Shown in pieces: positions 55,671-64,000 of a stretch of 64,000 nucleotides of DNA. The notes under the pieces were generated by a model. That model was not told the origin of the DNA. It worked only from the letters and a program-made list of their open reading frames with translations, and did no database searches. The first letter of the stretch is position 1. Each line of letters begins with the position of its first letter. The position numbers and the translations under genes were made by a program. The DNA is from an uncultured Eubacteriales bacterium (lineage in GTDB: Bacteria > Bacillota > Clostridia > HGM11514). Location: the NCBI GenBank assembly GCA_902492655.1, contig CABUMF010000002.1, positions 1 through 64,000 on the forward strand, written 5' to 3'.

Positions 55671-56755
55671 TTGCAAAAAAGCTTATTTTGTCAGGATTCA
55701 GAAATTATGAATACCAGGAGCTTGAATTTTCCGAAGGCGTAAATGTTTTTTACGGAAATAACGCTCAGGGGAAAACAAATATTTTAGAGGCTGTTAATTT
55801 CTTTTCGGGACTTAAATCGTTCAGAGGTGCGGCGGATTGCGAAATTATAGGCTTTGAAAAGGAAAACGCATCCTTAAAACTTGAATTTTCAGCTTATGAC
55901 AGGGAGCAGACTGCAGAGATAGTTTTTTCAAAAGGAAAAAGAAAAAAGCTTAAACAAAACGGTGTGAATAAACAAAAATATTCCGATTTTGCCGGAGTTT
56001 TTAACACAGTTCTTTTTTGTCCCGAGGATTTAAGTATTGTAAAGGGTTCTCCGGGAGAAAGAAGAAAGTTTTTGGATTTGTGTATTTCACCGCTTAAGCC
56101 CAAGTATTTAAAGCTTTTGACAGATTATAAAAAAATTCTTGAAAACAAGAATAATTTATTGAAATCAGAAAATCCGAAGGATGAAATGATTCTTTTATGG
56201 AATGAAAAACTTTGTGAATACGGAGCAAAAATAATACTTTACAGAAAATCGTTTATTTCATTGTTAAGACCGGTTATAAATGCATTTCATAAAAAAATTA
56301 CAAACGGCGAAGAGCTTGAAATTAAGTATATGAGCGCGTTTTCCGAAGAAGATGAAGATAAAATTTTCGATTTAATGCTTAAAAAAACAAAGGATAACAT
56401 TAACAAAGAAAAAGCGGCAGGTGTCAGCCTTTACGGACCTCACAGAGACGATTTGTTGTTTTTTATAGACGGGAAAGACGCTTCAAAATACGCATCCCAA
56501 GGTCAGCAAAGAACCGTGGCTCTCGGATTAAAGCTATCTCAAATGGAAATAATTAAAAAGAATACGGGAGAATATCCTGTTTTGCTTCTTGATGATGTTT
56601 TATCCGAGCTTGATGAAAAAAGGCGAGAATTTTTGCTTAATAAAATTGATAATCACCAGGTTATGATAACCTGCACAGATGCTCAGAATGTTAAAAACGA
56701 TAAAAGTAATTGCAGATTTTTCAATGTAAAAAACGGCAAAGTCTATTGTGAATAA
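55667..56755 (+). CDS. recF: DNA repair protein RecF
   Basis: 362 residues, an SMC-like ATPase that helps load RecA at gaps. Walker A YGNNAQGKTNILEAV; signature ASQGQQRTVALGLKLSQME; Walker B VLLLDDVLSELDEKRR. It overlaps the S4 gene by 4 bases and is followed by remB. Confidence 0.97.
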   Translation: MIAKKLILSGFRNYEYQELEFSEGVNVFYGNNAQGKTNILEAVNFFSGLKSFRGAADCEIIGFEKENASLKLEFSAYDREQTAEIVFSKGKRKKLKQNGVNKQKYSDFAGVFNTVLFCPEDLSIVKGSPGERRKFLDLCISPLKPKYLKLLTDYKKILENKNNLLKSENPKDEMILLWNEKLCEYGAKIILYRKSFISLLRPVINAFHKKITNGEELEIKYMSAFSEEDEDKIFDLMLKKTKDNINKEKAAGVSLYGPHRDDLLFFIDGKDASKYASQGQQRTVALGLKLSQMEIIKKNTGEYPVLLLDDVLSELDEKRREFLLNKIDNHQVMITCTDAQNVKNDKSNCRFFNVKNGKVYCE

Positions 56756-56790
56756 CTTTTTAAATTATCATTGTGGAAAAGGTGGATAAT

Positions 56791-57072
56791 ATGTTTTTTC
56801 ATATCGGAAAAAACAGGGCAATAAGAGAAAAAAACATAATCGGTGTTTTTGATATGGAAAACACAACCGTAACCGCAAAAAGCAGAATTTTTCTTGAAAA
56901 GGCCCAAAGCAGGGGAGAAATAGAGGAAACGGATTTTGAGCTTCCAAAATCCTATGTTGTGTGTAGCGGAAAAAGAAATAAGGGAAAGAAAAGCAAAAAA
57001 GAAAGGCAAGTTTATCTTTCATCGCTTTCTCCTTCAACTCTTGTAAAAAAATCTCTTGCAGTTGAAGAATAA
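56791..57072 (+). CDS. remB: Extracellular matrix regulator RemB-like protein (DUF370)
   Basis: 93 residues. MFFHIGKNRAIREKNIIGVF matches the start of RemB/YaaB, followed by DMENTTVTAKSRIFL; the C-terminal part is Lys-rich. RemA/RemB act as DNA-binding or regulatory proteins for biofilm and osmoprotection genes in Bacillus. The gene lies between recF and gyrB as in Bacillus. ATG 56791 follows AAGGTGG; an ATG at 56773 is upstream of that site. Confidence 0.87.
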   Translation: MFFHIGKNRAIREKNIIGVFDMENTTVTAKSRIFLEKAQSRGEIEETDFELPKSYVVCSGKRNKGKKSKKERQVYLSSLSPSTLVKKSLAVEE

Positions 57073-57124
57073 TGAAATTATATGCGATTTTTAATCGTTT
57101 TCTTACATCGAAAGGAATGGTTTT

Positions 57125-59068
57125 ATGTCAATAACCGAAACAAATCATAGCTATAATGAATCTGATATTCAGGTGCTCGAAGGGCTTGAAGCCGTAAGGA
57201 AAAGACCGGGTATGTATATCGGTTCAACCTCGATAAGAGGGCTTCATCATTTGGTTTATGAAATTGTGGATAACAGTATTGATGAAGCATTGGCTGGATA
57301 TTGTGATAAAATTGAAGTAACTCTTAATAAGGATAATTCCGTAACCGTAAAGGATAACGGTCGCGGTATGCCTCACGGCATTCATCCGAAAATGGGAATT
57401 TCCACAATAGATGTTATTTTCACCGTTCTTCATGCCGGCGGTAAGTTCGGCGGTGGGGGATATAAGGTATCGGGAGGTCTTCACGGTGTTGGTGCATCTG
57501 TAGTAAACGCTCTTTCAACTCATCTTGAGGTAAAGGTAAAGGATGGGGAGAATGTATGGTTTCAAAGCTATAAAAGAGGTGTGCCGGACGGGGAGGTTCA
57601 CAAAATAGGAACCTGCAACGAAACAGGAACCGAAATAACCTTCTGGGCTGACGGGGATATTTTTGAAGAAACTGTTTACGACTACGATACACTTCTTAAA
57701 AGACTTCGTGAGCAGGCTTTCCTTAACGGCGGTATCAAAATTATTTTTACCGATGACCGCGGAGAGGAACAAAATCAGGAAATTCTTCATTATGAGGGCG
57801 GTATAAAAAACTTTGTATCGTATCTTTTTAATGAGAAAAAAGCAAGAAAAGACAGTCTTGAATGTATAAACGATGAAGTAATCTATGTTTCCGGCGAAAA
57901 GGACGGAAGTGTTGCCGAGGTTGCAATGCAGTGGTACAGCGGCTATGACGAGGTTAACGAAAGCTTTGCCAATAACATTTCCACAACCGAAGGCGGAACT
58001 CATGTTACAGGATTTAAAGCGGCTCTCACAAAGGTTTTGGTTGACTATGCCAAAAAGTTTAAACTGCTCAAGGAAAACGAAGAATTAACAGGAGACGATG
58101 TAAGAGAAGGCTTAATAGCGGTCATTTCCGTAAAGCTCGAGGAGCCTCAGTTTGAGGGACAGACCAAAACGAAGCTCGGAAATTCCGAAATCCGCGGTCT
58201 TGTAGAAAATATGCTCAAGGAAAAGCTTGCGGACTATCTTGAGGAAAATCCTGCTGTGGGCAGAGCGATAATTGAAAAGGCATTGAATGCTTCCCGTGCA
58301 AGAATTGCCGCAAGAAAAGCAAGAGAAGCTACAAGGAAAACGGGACTTGGTTCAAGCACTCTTCCCGGAAAACTAACGGACTGTATTGTTAAGGACCCTT
58401 CAAAAACCGAAATTTATATAGTCGAGGGTGATTCTGCCGGCGGTTCCGCAAAAAACGGACGAGACAGTAAGTATCAGGCAATTCTGCCTCTTTGGGGTAA
58501 AATGCTCAATGTTGAAAAAGCAAGAGCGGACAAGGTTTACGGAAACGAAAAGCTCACTCCGGTAATTCAGGCGCTTGGTACAGGGATAGCGGAAGAATTT
58601 AATATAGAAAAACTGAGATATGACAAAATAGTAATCATGGCGGATGCTGATGTTGACGGAGCTCATATTCAAACGCTTCTTTTAACATTCTTTTTCAGAT
58701 TCATGAAGCCCTTGGTTGAACAAGGTCATGTTTATCTTGCAAAACCGCCTCTTTATAAGCTTACGAGAGGAAAAAAGACGGCGGTTGCGTTTTCCGATGA
58801 AGAAAGAGATATGATAAGCGAAGAATTTAAGGGCGGAGATCAGAACGCAAAGGTTGAAATAAGCCGATATAAAGGTCTTGGTGAAATGAATCCCGAGGAA
58901 CTTTGGGAAACAACAATGGATCCCAAAAACAGGATTTTGCTTAAGGTTACGCTGGAGGATGCCGAAGCGGCAGACAGTATTTTCAGTATTCTTATGGGTG
59001 ACGATGTTGAACCGAGAAGACAGTTTATTGAAGAAAATGCACAGTATGTAACAAACCTTGATATATAA
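57125..59068 (+). CDS. gyrB: DNA gyrase subunit B
   Basis: 647 residues. GHKL ATPase ([46 protein letters not shown]), TOPRIM ([32 protein letters not shown]) and the C-terminal [20 protein letters not shown], in which the KGLGE Glu is intact, unlike in the parE of this window. GAAAGGAAT precedes the ATG. Operon with gyrA. Confidence 0.98.
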   Translation: MSITETNHSYNESDIQVLEGLEAVRKRPGMYIGSTSIRGLHHLVYEIVDNSIDEALAGYCDKIEVTLNKDNSVTVKDNGRGMPHGIHPKMGISTIDVIFTVLHAGGKFGGGGYKVSGGLHGVGASVVNALSTHLEVKVKDGENVWFQSYKRGVPDGEVHKIGTCNETGTEITFWADGDIFEETVYDYDTLLKRLREQAFLNGGIKIIFTDDRGEEQNQEILHYEGGIKNFVSYLFNEKKARKDSLECINDEVIYVSGEKDGSVAEVAMQWYSGYDEVNESFANNISTTEGGTHVTGFKAALTKVLVDYAKKFKLLKENEELTGDDVREGLIAVISVKLEEPQFEGQTKTKLGNSEIRGLVENMLKEKLADYLEENPAVGRAIIEKALNASRARIAARKAREATRKTGLGSSTLPGKLTDCIVKDPSKTEIYIVEGDSAGGSAKNGRDSKYQAILPLWGKMLNVEKARADKVYGNEKLTPVIQALGTGIAEEFNIEKLRYDKIVIMADADVDGAHIQTLLLTFFFRFMKPLVEQGHVYLAKPPLYKLTRGKKTAVAFSDEERDMISEEFKGGDQNAKVEISRYKGLGEMNPEELWETTMDPKNRILLKVTLEDAEAADSIFSILMGDDVEPRRQFIEENAQYVTNLDI

Positions 59069-59091
59069 AACGCCAAAAGGAGATTTAACGG

Positions 59092-61614
59092 ATGGCTAAA
59101 AACAAAAAATACGAGGATTCTCATTTTGAAGAATATCTCGAATCACAAACCATATTGAACATAGATATAGAAAAGAGAATGAGAGAAGCGTTTATCGACT
59201 ATGCGATGAGCGTTATAGTAAGTCGTGCGCTTCCGGATGTAAGGGACGGCTTAAAGCCTGTTCACAGAAGAATCTTATATTCTATGCACGAAGAACATCT
59301 TACATATGATAAGCCGTTTTTCAAGTCTGCAACAACCGTAGGTAATGTTATCGGTAGGTATCATCCGCACGGCGATGCTTCTGTTTACGATGCAATGGTA
59401 AGACTTGCTCAGGACTTTTCTATGAGATACCCTCTTATTGACGGGCACGGAAATTTCGGCTCTGTAGACGGTGACGGTGCTGCCGCTTACCGATATACAG
59501 AAGCGAGAATGAGCAAGCTTGCAAACATTATGCTTGAGAATATCGAAAAAAATACCGTTGATTTTATTCCGAACTTTGACGAAAAGAGGGTAGAGCCTGT
59601 TGTTCTTCCCACAAGAATACCTACTCTTTTGATAAACGGCAGTTCAGGTATTGCCGTTGGTATGGCAACAAACATTCCTCCTCATAATCTCACGGAGGTG
59701 CTTGACGGAGTTATCGCGCAAATTGATAATCCCGAAATTACGGTTGATGAGCTTATGCAGTATATAAAGGCTCCTGATTTCCCGACAAAGGCTTCTATTA
59801 TGGGAAGAAGCGGAGTAAAAGCTGCATATGAAACCGGAAAAGGAAAGGTTATTGTCCGTGCCAAAACAGAAATTGAAGAACACAAGGACGGAACTTCTTC
59901 CATTATTGTAACCGAGCTTCCGTACCAGGTCAACAAAAAAATGCTTGTTGAATCCATTGCCGACCTTGCAAAAGATAAAAAAATCGAAGGAATTTCGGAT
60001 ATTGACGACCATTCATCAGACCGTGTCGGCATAAGAGTTGAAATCTCCGTTAAAAGGGATGCAAACCCTCAGGTTGTTCTTAACAAACTGTTTAAGTTTA
60101 CAAGACTGCAGGACAGCTTTTCGATCAATATGCTTGCAATAGATAACGGAAAGCCGAGAACAATGGGGCTTAAGGATATTCTTTCCAACTTTATTTCCTT
60201 CCAGGAGGAAATTGTTACAAGAAGAACCGAGTTTGACCTCAAAAAAGCAGAAGCAAGAATGCACATTTTGGAAGGCTTAAGAATAGCCCTTGCAAATATT
60301 GATGAAGTTATAGAAACAATCAGAAATTCGTACGATGACGCTAAAGAAAGGCTTATGCAGCGTTTTGCAATGTCGGACATTCAGGCTCAGAGCGTTTTGG
60401 ATATGCGTCTTGCTCAGCTCCAAAAGCTGAACGGCGAAAAAATTGAGGATGAGTATAAAGAGCTTGTAGAAAGATGCGAAGAATATAAGCTTTTGCTTTC
60501 CGACCACGGCAGGCTTATGGAGCAGATAAAGAAAGAACTCACCGAGATTAAAGAAAAATACGGTGACGAAAGATTGACCTCTATTGAAGGAGCAGTCGAT
60601 GATATTGAGGACGAAGATCTTATCCCCAATGAAGAAAGTGTTATCACTCTTACACATTTCGGTTATGTAAAAAGGCTTTCCTCTGACACCTATAAGAGCC
60701 AGAAAAGAGGCGGAAAGGGGATTTCCGCTCTTTCAACCCGAGAAGAGGACTTTGTTGAAAAGCTGATGGTGACATATTCCCATAACTATATTCTTTTCTT
60801 TACCGATAAGGGTAGAATGTACCACCTTAAGGGATATCAGATTCCCGAGGCGGGAAGACACGCAAAGGGGACAGCAATAATCAATCTTATTCCGGTTGAA
60901 GAAGGAGAAAAGATTACCGCAATGATTCCCGTTTCTTCATTTGATGAGGGCAATCTTACAATGGCAACAAAGCAAGGAGTAATCAAGAAAACTCCTCTTG
61001 TTCAGTACGGTTCGCTCCGAAAGGGCGGTCTTAACGCAATTACGCTGGATGAAGGCGATGAGCTTATTGATGTCAGATATACAAGCGGAAACGATGAGAT
61101 AATTTTGGGAACGCATGACGGTATGTCAATAAAATTCAACGAGCAGGACGCAAGACCTATGGGCAGAACCGCAAGGGGCGTAAGAGGAATTAAGCTTCGC
61201 CAAGGCGATTATGTTGTGGGTATGGCTATTGTCGAAGAAGGGGCAGATCTTCTTTGTATCACCGAAAACGGCTACGGAAAACGAACGGATTTCGATGAAT
61301 ACAGAAATCAGACCAGAGGCGGTATCGGTATTTCCACTTACAAAATAACCGAAAAAACCGGTAAGCTTGCAGGCATAAAAACCGTTCGTGACGATAATGA
61401 TGTTATGCTTATCACAACAGAGGGAATCATAATAAGGATGTCCTGTGCGGATATAAGCAAATATAAGAGAAGCACGCAAGGCGTGACGCTTATGAGGTTT
61501 GATGAAGGTGTAAGCGTTGTTTCAATGTCAGTCGGAGAACACGCAGATGAAGAGCCTGACGATTTGGAAGATGCACCTGAATCGGAAGAAACCGAAGCAC
61601 CTGTAATTGAATAA
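59092..61614 (+). CDS. gyrA: DNA gyrase subunit A
   Basis: 840 residues. QRDR loop [20 protein letters not shown]: Ala96 is at the E. coli Ser83 place and Asp100 at Asp87. Catalytic Tyr135 lies in [10 protein letters not shown]. The C-terminal pinwheel has the gyrase box [13 protein letters not shown], which allows DNA wrapping and negative supercoiling; an acidic tail ([18 protein letters not shown]) follows. GGAG precedes the ATG. It lies 23 bp after gyrB. Confidence 0.98.
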   Translation: MAKNKKYEDSHFEEYLESQTILNIDIEKRMREAFIDYAMSVIVSRALPDVRDGLKPVHRRILYSMHEEHLTYDKPFFKSATTVGNVIGRYHPHGDASVYDAMVRLAQDFSMRYPLIDGHGNFGSVDGDGAAAYRYTEARMSKLANIMLENIEKNTVDFIPNFDEKRVEPVVLPTRIPTLLINGSSGIAVGMATNIPPHNLTEVLDGVIAQIDNPEITVDELMQYIKAPDFPTKASIMGRSGVKAAYETGKGKVIVRAKTEIEEHKDGTSSIIVTELPYQVNKKMLVESIADLAKDKKIEGISDIDDHSSDRVGIRVEISVKRDANPQVVLNKLFKFTRLQDSFSINMLAIDNGKPRTMGLKDILSNFISFQEEIVTRRTEFDLKKAEARMHILEGLRIALANIDEVIETIRNSYDDAKERLMQRFAMSDIQAQSVLDMRLAQLQKLNGEKIEDEYKELVERCEEYKLLLSDHGRLMEQIKKELTEIKEKYGDERLTSIEGAVDDIEDEDLIPNEESVITLTHFGYVKRLSSDTYKSQKRGGKGISALSTREEDFVEKLMVTYSHNYILFFTDKGRMYHLKGYQIPEAGRHAKGTAIINLIPVEEGEKITAMIPVSSFDEGNLTMATKQGVIKKTPLVQYGSLRKGGLNAITLDEGDELIDVRYTSGNDEIILGTHDGMSIKFNEQDARPMGRTARGVRGIKLRQGDYVVGMAIVEEGADLLCITENGYGKRTDFDEYRNQTRGGIGISTYKITEKTGKLAGIKTVRDDNDVMLITTEGIIIRMSCADISKYKRSTQGVTLMRFDEGVSVVSMSVGEHADEEPDDLEDAPESEETEAPVIE

Positions 61615-61629
61615 AAATTTCAAAATTTT

Positions 61630-61668
61630 GCGTGGAGCAGTAAATATTTTTGCTCCACGCTTTATTTT
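61630..61668 (+). terminator. Terminator of gyrB-gyrA
   Basis: GCGTGGAGCA (61630-61639) pairs perfectly with TGCTCCACGC (61651-61660), followed by TTTATTTT. Confidence 0.92.
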
Positions 61669-61672
61669 CCTA

Positions 61673-61700
61673 TTGACATTTTTAAAATCGGTGCTATAAT
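61673..61700 (+). promoter_or_regulatory. Promoter of the zinc uptake operon
   Basis: TTGACA (61673-61678), 16-bp spacer, TATAAT (61695-61700), immediately after the gyrA terminator. Confidence 0.87.
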
Positions 61701-61704
61701 AATA

Positions 61705-61719
61705 TGAGAAACATTCTCA
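61705..61719. promoter_or_regulatory. Fur-family (probably Zur) operator
   Basis: TGAGAAACATTCTCA: a 7-1-7 inverted repeat with one mismatch, right after the -10 and over the transcription start. The form is that of Fur/Zur/PerR boxes; a zinc transporter downstream points to Zur. Confidence 0.7.
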
Positions 61720-61740
61720 AATTCAACGGAGGCTGTTAAT

Positions 61741-62673
61741 TTGAAAAGATTATTTCTTATGTTATTGTGTTTTTCTTTATGCTTGTGCAGCTGCGGCGGG
61801 GTTGAAACCGAAAATGAGGATAAAATTTCGGTTATTACAACTGTTTTTCCGCCATTTGACTTTGTTCGTAGGATAGGAGGGGACAAAGTTAATGTAAGAA
61901 TGCTTTTATCTCCCGGTGCGGATGCACATTCCTTTGAGCCCTCGCCAAAAAATGTAGTGGATATTTCGGAGAGTGACTTATTTATATATGTAGGCGGAGA
62001 AAACGATACATGGATTGACGGTATGCTCGAAAGCTTAAATGATGTAAAAACATTGAAGCTTGTTGATTGCGTTGACCTGATTGACGAAGAAATCAAAGAG
62101 GGGATGAGCGGATTTTCGGAGCACAGTCATGGCCACGAAGAAACGGAAGCTGATGACCATGTGTGGACTTCTCCTAAAAATGCCGTCAAAATTGTTGAGC
62201 AAATAAAGAACGAGCTTTGCATCATAGATCCCGAAAACTCCGAATATTACACGAAAAATGCCGAAGAATACAAGGCGGAGCTTGAATCTTTGGATGAAGA
62301 TTTTCGGGAAATTATAAAAAATGCAAAAAGAAATACTCTTGTTTTCGGAGACAGATTTCCGGCAAGATATTTTGTTGAAGAATACGGTCTTAATTATTTT
62401 GCGGCATTCCCGGGGTGCTCCTCTTTGGTTGAGGCAAACCCGAAAACCGTTGAATTCTTGATTGATAAAATAAAACAAGAGAAAATACCGGCTGTTCTTT
62501 ATATTGAGCTTTCCGATATGCGTATGGCAAAGGTTTTGGAGGAAGAAACAGGAGCGAAGCTTTTGCTTTTCCATTCCGCACACAATATTTCGGAAAAGGA
62601 TTTTAAAAACGGAGTTACTTATATAGAAATAATGAAAAACAACGAAAAAACATTGAAGGAGGCGCTGTCATGA
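61741..62673 (+). CDS. znuA: Zinc/manganese ABC transporter substrate-binding lipoprotein
   Basis: 310 residues, cluster A-I metal-binding protein. TTG start at 61741, nine bases after GGAGG. A signal peptide ends in a lipobox-like LCLCSCGG, so it is membrane-anchored. Metal ligands: His in ADAHSFEPSP, a short His-rich loop (HSHGHEETEADDH) typical of zinc-specific members, and DDHVWTSPKNA; later Asp/Glu and His ligands follow (LYIELSD; FHSAHNIS). First gene of the operon; overlaps the ATPase gene by four bases. Manganese is less likely given the His-rich loop. Confidence 0.9.
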   Translation: MKRLFLMLLCFSLCLCSCGGVETENEDKISVITTVFPPFDFVRRIGGDKVNVRMLLSPGADAHSFEPSPKNVVDISESDLFIYVGGENDTWIDGMLESLNDVKTLKLVDCVDLIDEEIKEGMSGFSEHSHGHEETEADDHVWTSPKNAVKIVEQIKNELCIIDPENSEYYTKNAEEYKAELESLDEDFREIIKNAKRNTLVFGDRFPARYFVEEYGLNYFAAFPGCSSLVEANPKTVEFLIDKIKQEKIPAVLYIELSDMRMAKVLEEETGAKLLLFHSAHNISEKDFKNGVTYIEIMKNNEKTLKEALS

Positions 62674-63359
62674 TACTCGATTGCAGGGATGTTTCCTTTG
62701 CGTATGACGGAAAAACAGTAATATCAAACATAAATTTCATCGTTAATGACGGCGATTATCTTTGCATAGTAGGGGAGAACGGTTCGGGAAAATCCACTCT
62801 TTTGAAGGGCATTTTACGACTTAAATCACCCGAAGGCGGTAAAATAAATTTTGGATTTAGCAGAAACGATGTGGGGTATCTTCCTCAGCAAAATCTTCAT
62901 CACAGAGATTTTCCCGCATCGGTTTATGAGGTTATAATGTCGGGTTCGGTAAGCAAAATGAAGCTTTTCCATACATCGGAGGACAAAAGAAAGGCGATTG
63001 AAAAAATGGAAAAGGTCAGGATTTCGGAGCTTAAAAACAAAAGCTTCAAAGAGCTTTCCGGCGGACAGATGCAAAGAACCCTTCTTGCAAGAGCTCTCAT
63101 GAGCGCAGAGAAGGTGCTTGTGTTGGACGAACCCGTGTCGGGGCTTGACCCGATAGCCTCTGAGGAAATGTATTCTCTTATTTCGGATTTGAACAATCGC
63201 GGTATGTCCGTTATTATGGTTTCCCACGATATAAACCAGGCAGTAAAATACGCTACTCATATTTTGCATTTGGGGAAACAGCAGCTGTTTTTCGGGACAA
63301 AAGAGGAATACCTTTCGTCCGAAATCGGAAAAAGCTACTTTGGGGGTGACGCAAAATGA
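62670..63359 (+). CDS. znuC: Zinc ABC transporter ATP-binding protein
   Basis: 229 residues, the energy-coupling ATPase: Walker A GENGSGKSTLLKG, Q-loop GYLPQQNL, signature ELSGGQMQRTLLARAL, Walker B VLVLDEPVSGLD and the H-loop VSHD. Its start overlaps the substrate-binding gene and its stop overlaps the permease start (ATGA), indicating coupled translation. Confidence 0.94.
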   Translation: MILDCRDVSFAYDGKTVISNINFIVNDGDYLCIVGENGSGKSTLLKGILRLKSPEGGKINFGFSRNDVGYLPQQNLHHRDFPASVYEVIMSGSVSKMKLFHTSEDKRKAIEKMEKVRISELKNKSFKELSGGQMQRTLLARALMSAEKVLVLDEPVSGLDPIASEEMYSLISDLNNRGMSVIMVSHDINQAVKYATHILHLGKQQLFFGTKEEYLSSEIGKSYFGGDAK

Positions 63360-64000
63360 CAGAAGTTTTCCATATGTTTTCATATGCGTTTATTCAGCGA
63401 GCTCTTTTGGTGGGCGTTTTGGTTTCCCTGTGCTCCGCACTTTTGGGCGTGAGCTTAGTGCTTAAAAGATACTCAATGATAGGGGACGGGCTTTCCCATG
63501 TGGGCTTTGGTGCTTTGGCGGTTGCCGCGGCGCTTGGGCTTGCTCCGTTGAAGGCGGCAATTCCCGTTGTTATCATTGCGGCGTTTTTCCTTTTGAGGCT
63601 CAGCGAATCAAGCTCCATTAAGGGGGATTCGGCAATCGCTTTGGTTTCAAGCGGAGCATTGGCGGTAGGGATAGTTGTTGTTTCCGCCGTTTCGGGCATG
63701 AATACCGATATTATGAACTATATGTTCGGAAGCATTCTGTCCGTTGGAACGGAGGACGCATTTTTGAGCATCGTAATCTCGCTTATTGTGCTTATTTTGT
63801 ATGTACTTTTGTTTAATCGGATTTTTGCGGTAACATTCGACGAAAACTTTGCAAAGGCATCCGGCGTGAGAGTTGGACTTTTTAACACAATCCTTGCGGT
63901 TTTGACGGCTGTTACGATAGTGATAGGCATGAGAATGATGGGCGCACTTCTTATTTCCAGCCTTATTATTTTTCCGTCCCTTACCGCAATGAGGGTTTGC
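63356..64000 (+). CDS. znuB: Zinc ABC transporter permease, C-terminus beyond the window
   Basis: 215 codons are present, and the frame is open to the right edge. Hydrophobic metal-permease of the ABC-3 family: LVGVLVSLCSALLGVSLVLK, RYSMIGDGLSHVGFGALAVA, DIMNYMFGSILSV, and GVRVGLFNTILAVLTAVTIV near the edge. Six or more membrane segments are seen. Expected length is about 270-280 residues, so roughly 60 are missing. Confidence 0.92.
   Translation, partial: MTEVFHMFSYAFIQRALLVGVLVSLCSALLGVSLVLKRYSMIGDGLSHVGFGALAVAAALGLAPLKAAIPVVIIAAFFLLRLSESSSIKGDSAIALVSSGALAVGIVVVSAVSGMNTDIMNYMFGSILSVGTEDAFLSIVISLIVLILYVLLFNRIFAVTFDENFAKASGVRVGLFNTILAVLTAVTIVIGMRMMGALLISSLIIFPSLTAMRVC

Noticed and set aside
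56781..56789. GGTGGATAA, near-DnaA box before remB
   Set aside because: It overlaps the remB ribosome site; single and one base off consensus.
57265..57273. Perfect DnaA-box sequence TGTGGATAA inside gyrB
   Set aside because: It falls in codons for the conserved VDNS motif; a chance match, not part of oriC.
1..64000. CRISPR arrays, insertion sequences, integrase or attachment repeats
   Set aside because: I read through for regularly spaced repeats and transposase or recombinase motifs and found none; the gene order is that of an ordinary origin region plus small accessory clusters.

Overview
This window is a chromosomal segment from a spore-forming, probably anaerobic member of the Clostridia (Firmicutes), spanning the replication origin. 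The evidence is the order rpmH-rnpA-yidD-yidC-jag-mnmE-mnmG-rsmG-parA-parB on the minus strand, diverging from dnaA-dnaN-S4-recF-remB-gyrB-gyrA on the plus strand. Spore genes are present (cotJA/JB/JC, a YtxC-like gene, the GPR protease), as are families typical of anaerobic Clostridia (TSCPD protein, FprA flavodiiron protein, copper-amine-oxidase-N domain protein). Most genes use AT-leaning codons with strong GGAGG ribosome sites, and several real genes start with TTG (fruK, ytxC-like, rpmH, znuA-like). The genus cannot be named from sequence reading alone. No tRNA, rRNA, CRISPR array, insertion sequence or prophage was recognised.

Layout. Positions 1-1360: start of a secreted protein leaving the left edge, then an AraC regulator. 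1538-7187: minus-strand fructose PTS operon fruR-fruK-fruA-ptsH-ptsI. 7188-7771: regulatory region carrying a perfect palindrome and a decayed rtcB fragment. 7772-11134: sugar island with a LacI-type regulator, a drug/metabolite-type permease and a GH39-like glycosidase; both promoters carry the same 13-bp palindrome at the same distance from the -35. 11222-12269: cotJABC. 12384-15078: two FAD-dependent oxidoreductases. 15407-17766: DUF6873-like gene, YtxC-like gene, gpr. 17838-19622: NhaC antiporter. 19720-27728: rpoB-rpoC under their own promoter. 28034-29908: htpG behind a perfect CIRCE element. 30058-31460: TSCPD protein and FprA. 31599-35730: operon of an Lgt-like protein, a CuAO-N protein and an alpha-L-rhamnosidase. 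Then ldh, a large secreted protein of unknown function, parE/parC, a coiled-coil membrane protein, ParB/ParA with two parS sites, the conserved origin-left operon, oriC, the origin-right genes, and a zinc uptake operon running off the right edge.

Most notable: (1) parE has an in-frame TAG exactly where the conserved Glu of the KGLGE motif belongs, and the rest of the protein follows in frame. (2) The twin operator-like palindromes suggest a small regulon for the LacI-type regulator. (3) HPr has Ala where Gram-positive HPr carries regulatory Ser46. (4) RpoC carries an extra segment of about 230 residues. (5) The rpoB leader holds a terminator-like hairpin. (6) The Lgt-like protein lacks two key Lgt residues. 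(7) htpG is under CIRCE. (8) GyrA has Ala at the quinolone-determining position. I saw no wholly new multi-gene defence or mobile system; the accessory interest lies in the two sugar-related clusters.
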